Of a DNA stretch of 64,000 nucleotides, positions 9,893 through 17,579 are shown piece after piece. The stretch's first letter is position 1. The number at the start of each line of letters is the position of its first letter. A model generated the notes under the pieces. That model worked only from the letters and a program-made list of their open reading frames with translations. It searched no databases and was not told where the DNA came from. The position numbers and the translations under genes are program-made. The DNA comes from Methanomassiliicoccales archaeon RumEn M2 (GTDB lineage Archaea > Thermoplasmatota > Thermoplasmata > Methanomassiliicoccales > Methanomethylophilaceae), in the NCBI GenBank assembly GCA_001421175.1, contig LJKL01000016.1:62001-126000 (forward strand), given 5' to 3'.

Positions 9893-10473
9893 CTCAGTGC
9901 CTCCAAGAACCTGTCGACCCCTTCAAGGGTCTTCCCGGAGACAACTAACGCAGGTAAGTCATATAAATCCTTCAGAAAAGAGAGAATACCTTCGACCTTC
10001 TCCGCAGGCTGACCGTCCGCCTTGTTCACCAAGATGATATCGGACTCCGAGATCTGCTCCAGGAAGAACTCCTTCTTCCTCTCGAGGAATATATCGAAAC
10101 GCGGCACGTCGACTATGCCTATTATGCTGATGTCCTTCACATCCGTCCCGGTGCTGACTATGGTGTCCCTGACCTTCTGCGGAAGCGCCAGGCCCGTGGG
10201 CTCAACGATGAATACATCCGGATCGATCTCCTCTTTGATCCCTGCGACCGCCTCGAACAGAGATTGGGTCAGAGTGCAGCATATGCACCCGTCCGGGAGC
10301 TCCACAGCCTTGAATCCTTCGGACCTCAGAGTGCTGCCGTCGACGCCTATGTCACCCATCTCGTTGACGAGTATGGCGACCTTCTTCCCCGAGTCCAGGT
10401 AATGCCTTGTGACCGTCTTGAGGAATGTCGTCTTCCCGCTTCCCAAGAACCCTCCGAGGATGTATACTATCAT
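9889..10473 (-). CDS. CobW/COG0523-family GTPase, short form (metallochaperone)
   Basis: A G3E-family P-loop GTPase of 194 aa. Walker A GGFLGSGKTT is at the N-terminus, the CxCC metal motif reads GCICCT, then EPTGLA, and NKAD serves as the guanine-specificity motif. Members deliver metal ions or help insert them into enzymes. The usual C-terminal CobW_C domain is missing. The start at 10473 (MIVYILGG) is chosen because the frame before it is not family-like and overlaps the HAD gene. Coupled to the His-rich gene downstream. Confidence 0.85.
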   Translation of the reverse strand: MIVYILGGFLGSGKTTFLKTVTRHYLDSGKKVAILVNEMGDIGVDGSTLRSEGFKAVELPDGCICCTLTQSLFEAVAGIKEEIDPDVFIVEPTGLALPQKVRDTIVSTGTDVKDISIIGIVDVPRFDIFLERKKEFFLEQISESDIILVNKADGQPAEKVEGILSFLKDLYDLPALVVSGKTLEGVDRFLEALR

Positions 10474-10520
10474 GCCGCCGTCATCGGAGCAGCGGATTAA
10501 ATAGGGTTTGTCGCAGGCCC

Positions 10521-11138
10521 TCACATAAGGTCCCGCAGGTCCCGTATCATGAAGGTGTACGGGCATTCGGCCACGGGCCCTCTGGGAACGTATATCCCGT
10601 CTATGCCCGCACCCTCCGCTGCGAACATGTCGCCCGGGCTGTCCCCCACATAGCATACGTCCTTCTTCTCAAGCCAAGGATATTCGTTCAAGGCATTGAG
10701 AAGCCCGTCCGGTGCCGGCTTATGGTTCTTCACGTCGTCATACCCGACGATCCTGTCAAACCTTTCCAGAAGGCCATGCTTCAGGAGAATGGCGACGATG
10801 CGCTCCCTCATCTTGCCGGAAGCTATCGAGAGGCCTTTTCCTCTGCTGTGCAAAGTACCTATAACTTCCTCGGTCTCAGGATACGGATCCGTCCTGGAGG
10901 CCATGGATGCCCTGGACTCGGCTATGAACGAATCTATGAACCTCTTCTTCTCGGCCTCAGAGCGAACGAACCTGTCCGCGGTAACATCCAACGGCTCCTG
11001 GACGTATTTCCTGCATTCGGCAGCATTGAAGGGTGCGCCTATGGCCCGGAATGCCTTAGCATACGCTAGTTCCACCCCTTTCAAGGAATTGAACAGGGTC
11101 ATATCGAAATCGAAGATGTACGCCTCGTATTCCCTCAT
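10521..11138 (-). CDS. HAD-superfamily phosphatase (PGP-like)
   Basis: A 205-aa HAD hydrolase. Motif I is FDFDMTLFNS with the catalytic Asp pair; a cap region follows; motif II lies around LSIASGK; motif III is HKPAPDG; motif IV is YVGDSPGDM. Length and cap resemble phosphoglycolate-phosphatase-like enzymes, but the substrate cannot be told from sequence. It follows the ABC ATPase gene by six bases and probably belongs to the same transcript. Confidence 0.85.
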   Translation of the reverse strand: MREYEAYIFDFDMTLFNSLKGVELAYAKAFRAIGAPFNAAECRKYVQEPLDVTADRFVRSEAEKKRFIDSFIAESRASMASRTDPYPETEEVIGTLHSRGKGLSIASGKMRERIVAILLKHGLLERFDRIVGYDDVKNHKPAPDGLLNALNEYPWLEKKDVCYVGDSPGDMFAAEGAGIDGIYVPRGPVAECPYTFMIRDLRDLM

Positions 11139-11144
11139 ATCGCC

Positions 11145-11930
11145 TTACGCAACGGTCCCTGTGCTGCCATCAGGCTGGATGTTCTCGCTCTCCAGCATCT
11201 TGAGTATCTTCCTTCTCAGGGCCGTGAACTCCTGGGACGACCTGTCCCTGGGGTGAGGCCACGGGATCTCGATTACCTCTTTTATCTTGGCCGGGCGCTT
11301 GGTCAGGACCACTATGCGGTCTGATATGTAGACGGCCTCGTCCACCGAGTGCGTCACGAATATCACCGTCGTATCGGTCTTGTCCGTTATCCTCAGCAGC
11401 TCGGTCTGCATTATGTTGCGGGTCTGAGCGTCCAGGGCTCCGAATGGCTCGTCCATGAGTATCACATCCGGCTTCGTCACCAGGGCCCGGGCGATCCCCA
11501 CGCGCTGCTTCATGCCTCCTGAGAGCTCATGGATCATTGCGTTCTCGAATCCTGCAAGGCCGACGGACTTGATGTACCTTTCCGCCCGCTCCCTGCGCTC
11601 CGCCTTGGGAACACCGACGACCTCGAGACCGAACTCGACGTTCTTCCTGACGGACCTCCAAGGGAAGAGGGCGAAGTCCTGGAAGACCATCCCCCTGTCA
11701 GGTCCGGGGCCCTGGCAGCATTTCCCTCCCAGGGTGACCGTTCCTGAGGTGGGGTCCATGAGACCTGCTATCATGCGCAGTATCGTCGTCTTCCCGCATC
11801 CGGACGGGCCGACGATGGTCACCAGCTCCCCTTTCTTTATGTCAAGGGAGAAATCCTCGAGAGCTACCGTCTCCTTCTCATCGGTCTTATAGGTCTTGCT
11901 GAGATTCACTATCGATATGTCACCGCTCAT
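11145..11930 (-). CDS. ABC importer ATPase, nitrate/sulfonate/taurine type
   Basis: A 261-aa cytoplasmic ATPase of the SsuB/TauB group: Walker A GPSGCGKTT, ABC signature LSGGMKQRVGIARAL, Walker B VILMDEPFGALD and a switch histidine in FVTHSVDEAV. It energises uptake through the permease encoded just upstream. The start at 11930 overlaps the permease stop by four bases. Substrate class (alkanesulfonate, nitrate, thiamine precursor or similar) cannot be fixed from the ATPase. Confidence 0.92.
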   Translation of the reverse strand: MSGDISIVNLSKTYKTDEKETVALEDFSLDIKKGELVTIVGPSGCGKTTILRMIAGLMDPTSGTVTLGGKCCQGPGPDRGMVFQDFALFPWRSVRKNVEFGLEVVGVPKAERRERAERYIKSVGLAGFENAMIHELSGGMKQRVGIARALVTKPDVILMDEPFGALDAQTRNIMQTELLRITDKTDTTVIFVTHSVDEAVYISDRIVVLTKRPAKIKEVIEIPWPHPRDRSSQEFTALRRKILKMLESENIQPDGSTGTVA

Positions 11931-12739
11931 TCCATCCCCATCCTTTTCACTATGGTCCTGTAAGCGTAGTCGGATACACCTGTGGTCAGAAGACCCAGTA
12001 TGGCGATCAATACTATGCCCACGAACACGTTGGGCCAATATCCGAACTGCGCCTGTATGCTTATGAAGTAACCTACGCCTCCGCCGAATGAGGCGTACAG
12101 CTCCGATGCGACTATGCACATCCACCCTACGCCCATCCCTATCCTGAGTCCGTTCATCACATACGGCACGGATGCAGGCAGCATCACCTTGGTGAAGACC
12201 TGCATCTTGTTCGCTCCGAGGGTTTTGGACGCGTCAACCCAGCTGGGTTCGATCTTCTTCACTCCGAATATCGTGTTTGTGAGCATAGGGAAGAATATAC
12301 CGACGAATACGACGAGTATCGGCCCCCATACATATCCGACGGTGAAGAGGAATATGGGCGCCCACGCTATGGGCGCTATGGGCCTGAGTATCTCAAGTGT
12401 CGGGGACGAGAACTCGTTGATCGTATCGGAATATCCCAACAGCAGACCCATGGGGACGGCTACGGCAAGTGCCAGCAGCAGACCCGCTACGAATCTCTGA
12501 AGGCTGATCGACATATGGCCCCACATGGTCATTCCTGAGACTGCGTCCCCTTTATCGAACAGATATAGCATCGCATCCCATGTCTCCCCGGGCGTGGGCA
12601 CCGCAGGGTTATTCAGAAGTAACGACAGGTTCCACCATATGAGAACGAATACCACAAGGGATACGGCTGATATCCCTATTTTCCTGATGAATCTGTGTAT
12701 TTTGTCATTCTCATCATAATTGAATCGCTCCAGGTCCAT
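11927..12739 (-). CDS. ABC importer permease, SsuC/TauC type
   Basis: A 270-aa integral membrane protein with about six hydrophobic helices. The EAA loop region reads EPSWVDASKTLGANKMQVFTKV, typical of the BPD_transp_1 family, and is the docking site for the ATPase. Gene order is binding protein, permease, ATPase, with a four-base gap upstream and an ATGA overlap downstream. The start at 12739 (MDLERFNYDE) is preferred over 12757, which overlaps the binding-protein gene. Confidence 0.9.
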   Translation of the reverse strand: MDLERFNYDENDKIHRFIRKIGISAVSLVVFVLIWWNLSLLLNNPAVPTPGETWDAMLYLFDKGDAVSGMTMWGHMSISLQRFVAGLLLALAVAVPMGLLLGYSDTINEFSSPTLEILRPIAPIAWAPIFLFTVGYVWGPILVVFVGIFFPMLTNTIFGVKKIEPSWVDASKTLGANKMQVFTKVMLPASVPYVMNGLRIGMGVGWMCIVASELYASFGGGVGYFISIQAQFGYWPNVFVGIVLIAILGLLTTGVSDYAYRTIVKRMGME

Positions 12740-12743
12740 CGTA

Positions 12744-13934
12744 TCACCCCAACGCATTTATCGATAACGAAACCACCGGCGGGGACCCTACGAAACCTAT
12801 ATTCGCCTGTCCCGCCAGAAGCGCATTCATCACGTCCCCTCCCGCTGCGAAGGGCCCTATCAATTCAACTTCTATTCCGTACTCATTGAAGAAGCCCTTA
12901 TCTATGCCGACATGAAGGGCAAGCTGGTGCACGTCTGCGGCAAGGTACGCCACCTTAACGCGCACCGACCCTGTACCGACGACGCCCATCTCCGAGGGGG
13001 TCTTGAGATCTGTATGCTCGCTGTCATTGAACACCGAGTCCAGATATGTTCCGTTGATGAGGTGATTCGTGAAATCCAAAGGTGTCGCGAATCCCGCATC
13101 GGGAAGAGCATTCGGATTGACCAGTCCCAAGGATTCATAGGTCTCCACCACACCGGCCAACTGATCGTTAAGGCCACCCAATTCATACGTATAGAATATG
13201 TCGTTGAGAGCGGCCTCCGCCGTTGCCTCCGTCATGGGATCTGTGGGAGTCCCGACTGATATGGCCTTGTTTATGAGATAACTCCAATTCAGATCGCTGG
13301 AGCCGTTATCCATGATGCTTTGCATCCAATCCACGGATTCAACATATGCCGCCAGGAATCTTGTCGCCGCAACCTGGTTGTCTGAAAGATAGGAATTGTT
13401 GCCTGCCACGACACAGCACGGGTGGCCTTCCCAATAATCGCTTGTTCTGAGAATGCTCTTGCAATCCCCTGACGCTATCGCAACTGCATAATGGGGTTCC
13501 CATGCGATGCCGCCTGTGACCGTGGTTTCATTTGATTTCAAATACTGCACCATCTGGCCGGGCGCCTTTTGGGTCCAGCGGACCCCGTCGGTCGAGACCC
13601 CCGGTCCGTCCTGAATGAAACTCAGCCCCATTCCTTTGACTATTTCCATCAGCATCATGTGCTGGATGGAGGAGGGGCCGGGCGTCATGAACAGCCTGCC
13701 CTTCCAAACTTCAGGGTAATATGTGATCTCCCCTTCGCTGTCTATTGTCAGGAAAGTGTCCTCTATATCGCTATTAACGAATATACCGGATCCTTCGTTA
13801 TTCACTCTGGATATTATGGAGACGGACTCCCCTTCCGAGGGCTGCTGCGAGAGGATCAGGCCGGAAGCTGACAGTATCACTATGGCCAAAAACACGGCTC
13901 CCCACATCTTGAAATTCCAGTTCAATTGCGACAC
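12744..13934 (-). CDS. ABC substrate-binding protein (NMT1/SsuA-like) with permuted domain order
   Basis: A membrane-anchored or exported binding protein of 396 aa with a hydrophobic N-terminal helix (residues about 10-29). In ordinary SsuA/NMT1 proteins the chain starts with VKVGYL, DKGFF and GxDVMNALLAGQxxIGxVGSPP and later reaches EGSGxFVN and HPCC. Here the order is reversed. Residues 38-54 match the middle (SIISRVNNEGSGIFVNSDI), EPHY and HPCCVV follow at 146-174, and the normal N-terminal block (VRVKVAYL at 324-331, DKGFFNEYGIEVELI, GSPPVVSLSINALG) forms the last 73 residues. The chain ends where the usual protein would continue into its present N-terminus, which fits a circular permutation. 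The GTG start at 13934 lies about 26 bases after a TATA box. Confidence 0.85.
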   Translation of the reverse strand: MSQLNWNFKMWGAVFLAIVILSASGLILSQQPSEGESVSIISRVNNEGSGIFVNSDIEDTFLTIDSEGEITYYPEVWKGRLFMTPGPSSIQHMMLMEIVKGMGLSFIQDGPGVSTDGVRWTQKAPGQMVQYLKSNETTVTGGIAWEPHYAVAIASGDCKSILRTSDYWEGHPCCVVAGNNSYLSDNQVAATRFLAAYVESVDWMQSIMDNGSSDLNWSYLINKAISVGTPTDPMTEATAEAALNDIFYTYELGGLNDQLAGVVETYESLGLVNPNALPDAGFATPLDFTNHLINGTYLDSVFNDSEHTDLKTPSEMGVVGTGSVRVKVAYLAADVHQLALHVGIDKGFFNEYGIEVELIGPFAAGGDVMNALLAGQANIGFVGSPPVVSLSINALG

Positions 13935-13958
13935 CTGCGATTACGAGACCCTCATCAG

Positions 13959-13968
13959 ATATAAAAGT
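13959..13968 (-). promoter_or_regulatory. TATA box of the ABC importer operon
   Basis: The minus strand reads TTTTATAT here, about 26-30 bases before the GTG at 13934. This supports a leaderless transcript and the GTG start. The remaining gap to 14120 is AT-rich with no frame I would call. Confidence 0.5.
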
Positions 13969-14120
13969 TAAGATTTTAACACACAAGTATTTCGTTTATA
14001 CTTAAAGGATAAAAATTAACGGGACTAACCCGATAGGGGTCCGGGCAGGATTATCTGACAAAATATCAGGCGTGAAAAAGAACGGATCAAAGAAAAATTA
14101 AGATGTTTCGGAATCTGAGC

Positions 14121-14618
14121 TCAGATATCCCTGTATGCGATGGAGTACTCCATCTTCTTGGCACCGAAGTACTTCTTGGAGAACTCCGCCGCATCCTTGG
14201 GGCCGAACTCTTTGCAAGAGAATATGTTGATGAAGGCCCTGTTGGTGTCCTCTGCGAAGTGACCGGAGATCATAGATGTCTCGATCAGCTGCACCAAAGA
14301 GTAGCCTTCTACTTTGGGCTCGGAACCGAAACGGACCACGATGGGCTCTCCGTATCTCTTCATGTCGATATGCTTGGCGAGGTCAATGGCGAATTTGGTG
14401 ATATGCTCCTTGCTGGATATCAGCTTGAGGTCGCATTCTCCGAGATCTACCGCGACCTCGAAGCCCCACCTGTTCTCATTGTTGTACTTGTCTATGGCTT
14501 CCTTGTCTTCCAGAAGCTTGCCTGTGTAAGGGCTCATTACGTACATGCGGATCTCTCCCGACGGATTGCCGTCGACTACGGAATATATCAATTCTGTATT
14601 TGAAACTATAACCCCCAC
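14121..14618 (-). CDS. S-adenosylmethionine decarboxylase-like protein (SpeD-related)
   Basis: A 165-aa protein whose C-terminal half aligns with the SpeD core. The family block ESHISIHTWPE...AxxDIFTCG corresponds to ETSMISGHFAED followed by AFINIFSCKEFGP. SpeD self-cleaves before the Ser in ESH to form a pyruvoyl group. Here the Ser is present but the following His is Met. It may therefore be an uncleaved paralogue or have another activity. The start is a GTG at 14618. It is divergent from the DUF362 gene, so 14619-14678 probably holds both promoters. Confidence 0.65.
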   Translation of the reverse strand: MGVIVSNTELIYSVVDGNPSGEIRMYVMSPYTGKLLEDKEAIDKYNNENRWGFEVAVDLGECDLKLISSKEHITKFAIDLAKHIDMKRYGEPIVVRFGSEPKVEGYSLVQLIETSMISGHFAEDTNRAFINIFSCKEFGPKDAAEFSKKYFGAKKMEYSIAYRDI

Positions 14619-14678
14619 TACGAAACTCGTAGTTCTGAGAACCCAATTTATTAGAATGAAAAAGCCCTACTGGCACCC

Positions 14679-15776
14679 ATGACGGGGATAAAAGGCTCCG
14701 ATGTGTTCTTCTCGGACATGGAGATTGAGATCGGCGACAACCTTCTGAAGAAGATGAGAAGGGTCTGCGAAGCGGCGGGGATCGGCAGGATCGACGTGAA
14801 AAAGAAGCTCGTCGCCATCAAGATGCATTTCGGAGAGTACGGCAACCTGTCATTCCTCAGGCCCAACTACGCCAAGGTGGTGGCCGATATGGTAAGGGAG
14901 AATGGGGGCATACCATTCCTGACCGATTGCAATACCCTGTACGCAGGATGCAGGAAGAACGCCGTGGAGCACCTGGACACCGCATACGCCAACGGATTCG
15001 GCCCTCTCACCACCGGATGCCAGATAATAATCGGGGACGGCTTAAAAGGCTCAGACGAGACCGTTGTGCCGATAGACGGCGAATATGTTTCCGAAGCGAA
15101 GATCGGGAGGGCCGTGGCCGAGGCGGATGTCATCATATCCCTGAGCCATTTCAAATGCCACGAGCTCACCGGCATAGGCGGCGCGGTGAAGAACCTGGGA
15201 ATGGGCTGCGCCTCCCGCAGGGGGAAGATGGAACAGCACTCTGAGGCGAAACCGCTGATCGACAGGGATGAATGCAGAGGATGCAGAGAGTGCTTCAAAG
15301 CGTGCGCCCACGGCGCGATATCCTTCCCTGAGAAGAAGGCCGTGATAGATTACAGTATATGCGTAGGATGCGGCATGTGCATATCGGCCTGCCGCTTCGA
15401 TGCCGTGAGCGCCGGCCCCGATTCCTCGAAGGACCTGCTGGGCATGAAGATGGCCGAGTACGCGGCGGCCGTCGTCCAGGGTAAACCGAACTTCCACATC
15501 AGCGTTGTATGTGACGTCTCCCCGCTCTGCGACTGCCACGGGGGGAACAGTACTCCGATAATACCTGATGTAGGGATATTCGCATCTTTTGACCCGGTGG
15601 CCCTGGATGCCGCATGCGCCCGGCTCTCCGCGGCCCAGGAACCCATAGGGAGGAAGGTCTGCGGCAGGGATATCTTCGCCGACGTGAACGAAGGAACGGA
15701 TTGGCGGATCGCCCTGGAGCATGCGGAGAAGATGGGGCTGGGAACGGCCTCATACAATCTGATCGGGGTCAGGTGA
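14679..15776 (+). CDS. DUF362 protein with a 2[4Fe-4S] ferredoxin domain
   Basis: A 365-aa protein. The DUF362 core surrounds a ferredoxin insert: IKMHFGEYGNLSFLRP, FLTDCNTLYAG, SHFKCHELTGIGGAVKNLGMGCASR, then CRGCRECFKACAHGAI and CVGCGMCISACRFDAV, and the core resumes with DVSPLCDCHGGN and FASFDPVALDAACA. Such proteins are widespread in anaerobic archaea and bacteria; electron transfer or Fe-S related roles are suspected but unproven. Eight ferredoxin cysteines are present. Confidence 0.9.
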   Translation: MTGIKGSDVFFSDMEIEIGDNLLKKMRRVCEAAGIGRIDVKKKLVAIKMHFGEYGNLSFLRPNYAKVVADMVRENGGIPFLTDCNTLYAGCRKNAVEHLDTAYANGFGPLTTGCQIIIGDGLKGSDETVVPIDGEYVSEAKIGRAVAEADVIISLSHFKCHELTGIGGAVKNLGMGCASRRGKMEQHSEAKPLIDRDECRGCRECFKACAHGAISFPEKKAVIDYSICVGCGMCISACRFDAVSAGPDSSKDLLGMKMAEYAAAVVQGKPNFHISVVCDVSPLCDCHGGNSTPIIPDVGIFASFDPVALDAACARLSAAQEPIGRKVCGRDIFADVNEGTDWRIALEHAEKMGLGTASYNLIGVR

Positions 15777-15819
15777 CCTTGCTGAAAGGCGTTAATTTTA
15801 ATAGAGCGCCTGCGGATTA

Positions 15820-16374
15820 ATGCATATGGACCCGGTGAGGCTTTTCGTCTCAATCGAGGTGCCCCATTTGGGCCCCCTTGAATCTGTGGCAGAGGACATC
15901 GGCGGGATACGCGGAGCCCGTCCAGTCCCGGACAAGCAAAGACATCTCACTTTGGTATTCATAGGCGACCTGGATGCCGAGTACGCGGAAAAAGTGTGTG
16001 AAGCCGTGGAGGGAGCCGTGGAGGGGATCGGGGCCTTCCGCATAGATCTAAGGGGCGTGGGCGCATTTCCGAATCCCCAGAGGCCGAAGGTCGTCTGGGT
16101 CGGAGCCAGCGACGACGGTTCGATGGCCGCGCTGTCTGAGGCTGTGCGCAATTCGCTGGATGCCGCAGGGGTCGGCTACGACGGAAAGGAGTTCAAACCG
16201 CACATAACCTTGGCCCGCATGAGCGGAGGCACCGATGTCGGCGGTCTCGTATCCGGGAACAAGAGCGCCACCTTCGGATGGTTCACCTGCGATTCCGTGA
16301 ACGTAATGAAGAGCACCCTGCGTCCATCGGAGGCCGTTCATACCCTTATCAGGAAGATCTCCCTTAGAGGCTAA
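15820..16374 (+). CDS. thpR: RNA 2',3'-cyclic phosphodiesterase (LigT/ThpR family)
   Basis: A 2H phosphoesterase of 184 aa. The two catalytic HxTx motifs are HLTLVF near residue 47 and HITLAR near residue 128. The family opens 2',3'-cyclic phosphates on RNA and can ligate tRNA halves in vitro. Length is normal. Start at 15820, or at 15826 two codons later. Confidence 0.9.
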   Translation: MHMDPVRLFVSIEVPHLGPLESVAEDIGGIRGARPVPDKQRHLTLVFIGDLDAEYAEKVCEAVEGAVEGIGAFRIDLRGVGAFPNPQRPKVVWVGASDDGSMAALSEAVRNSLDAAGVGYDGKEFKPHITLARMSGGTDVGGLVSGNKSATFGWFTCDSVNVMKSTLRPSEAVHTLIRKISLRG

Positions 16375-16418
16375 CTGTAACTGTCCGCTTTTATCCCCCC
16401 GCTTTGCGAGACATCATC

Positions 16419-16544
16419 ATGAAACGCATGATGCGGGTCCGCAGAATACGCAGGAACAGAAGCGGAGGGATCGAAGGTCTGCCACTTCAGCTCATGATAC
16501 TGATCGTGATCGCCACTCTCGGAACTTCGATAGTAACAGGCTGA
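16419..16544 (+). pseudogene. N-terminal fragment of a type IV pilin-like gene, interrupted by the island
   Basis: Forty-one codons reading MKRMMRVRRIRRNRSGGIEG followed by LPLQLMILIVIATLGTSIVTG and a stop. A basic leader ending in Gly before a hydrophobic helix is the class III signal peptide and core of archaeal type IV pilins. The frame stops just past a GG at 16539-16540. The body of such a protein is missing here but is found in frame at 50627-50983. Joining the two at GG gives TGWMNDIEMPKSIGDV, a continuous protein of about 158 aa. This is direct evidence that about 34 kb was inserted into the gene. The fragment overlaps the 3' end of the antisense surface-protein gene. Confidence 0.75.
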
Positions 16545-17571
16545 TTATGCCCCCGATGTCGAGGCCTCCGATCACGATTATGACCGCTCCGATTGCGAGG
16601 ATGACAGGATGGTACCTGAGTCCGGCGACGGCGATGATTGCACCGATTCCGCAGATCGAGATTGCGATTACGGGCAGATCCTCCCAGAACTCCTTCTTTT
16701 CGTCACCGTCTTCCTGGGCGGGTGCCTGGGTGAACTTCGCGTACGCGTGCATTCCCGCGGTGAGGACGGTTCCGCTGTCCAGAGCGACGGTGCATCCCTC
16801 GTCGGCATACCATCCCTCGAAGGTGAAACCCTCCTTCTCGGGGACGGTCAGGTCGGAGACCTTCTTGCCCTCGGCCACGGAGACCTCCTTTCCGTCGACG
16901 ATGACGGTGATGGTCTCGGCGGGGGTGTCGGGATTGACTGGTGCCGCATCGGTCCAGTGTGCCTGGAGGACGGTGGGGTTCTTGATGACGGTGCCGAAGT
17001 CGAACTCGGAGCCGTTGTAGAACCAGCCGGCGAAGGTCTTGCCCTCCTTGGTGGGGTTCTCGGGTGCGGAGATCTTCGAGAAGTAGTTGTCCTCGTAGGC
17101 TCCGACTCCCTCTCCGTTCTCGGCGACGATGTGTGTGATTTCGTCCTCTCCGTCGTAGAAGTAGACGGTGGGTGCGCCCTGAATGTCCATCCAAAGCTCG
17201 TAGGTCTCGTAGGTGAATCCTGACTTCTGGGGGGTGCAGGTGATGTGGTAGCTTCCGGTCTCCTCGTAGGTGTGGATTACCTCAAGGGAACCTTTCTCGA
17301 CGTATCCGTCGACGGCTTCCACCTGCGACTGTCCGTCTCCCCAGTCGATGACAAGGGACTCCGGGGGTTCGAGGACCTCGTTGTCGGGGTCGGTGATCTC
17401 CCCTGCCACGACTTCGGGCAGGAGGATGATGGTGTTGTTCCACCAGACGAGCGGATTGGCCTCGGTGTCCCCGGGGTTCGCATCCGCGGAATCCATGAAG
17501 AAGGGGATGACGGCGGCCGCCATGATGACGGCCAGCATGACGCTCACCCCCTTGCTGACTGTTGCGTTCAT
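16492..17571 (-). CDS. Secreted/membrane surface protein with PKD-like and Listeria-Bacteroides repeats
   Basis: A 359-aa protein with a signal peptide (VSVMLAVIMAAAVIPFF). A PKD-like region contains IDWGDGQSQVE and IHTYEETGSYHITC. Two repeats of the Flg_new/Listeria-Bacteroides type follow (KEGKTFAGWFYNGSEF and KEGFTFEGWYADEGC). Hydrophobic helices near the end (PVIAISICGIGAIIAVAGL and HPVILAIGAVIIVIGG) anchor it. The last about 16 codons lie left of the island boundary and are antisense to the pilin fragment, so the present C-terminal tail (SKFREWRSRSVS) appears to have been acquired on integration. Eight bases separate it from the next surface-protein gene upstream. Confidence 0.75.
   Translation of the reverse strand: MNATVSKGVSVMLAVIMAAAVIPFFMDSADANPGDTEANPLVWWNNTIILLPEVVAGEITDPDNEVLEPPESLVIDWGDGQSQVEAVDGYVEKGSLEVIHTYEETGSYHITCTPQKSGFTYETYELWMDIQGAPTVYFYDGEDEITHIVAENGEGVGAYEDNYFSKISAPENPTKEGKTFAGWFYNGSEFDFGTVIKNPTVLQAHWTDAAPVNPDTPAETITVIVDGKEVSVAEGKKVSDLTVPEKEGFTFEGWYADEGCTVALDSGTVLTAGMHAYAKFTQAPAQEDGDEKKEFWEDLPVIAISICGIGAIIAVAGLRYHPVILAIGAVIIVIGGLDIGGIISLLLSKFREWRSRSVS
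16539..16540. other. Putative attL core (GG)
   Basis: The pilin reading frame ...ATA GTA ACA GG is followed by element sequence CTGATTATGC. The partner core is at 50627-50628. The restored site would read ACAGGATGG. Confidence 0.65.
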
Positions 17572-17579
17572 GGTATCAC

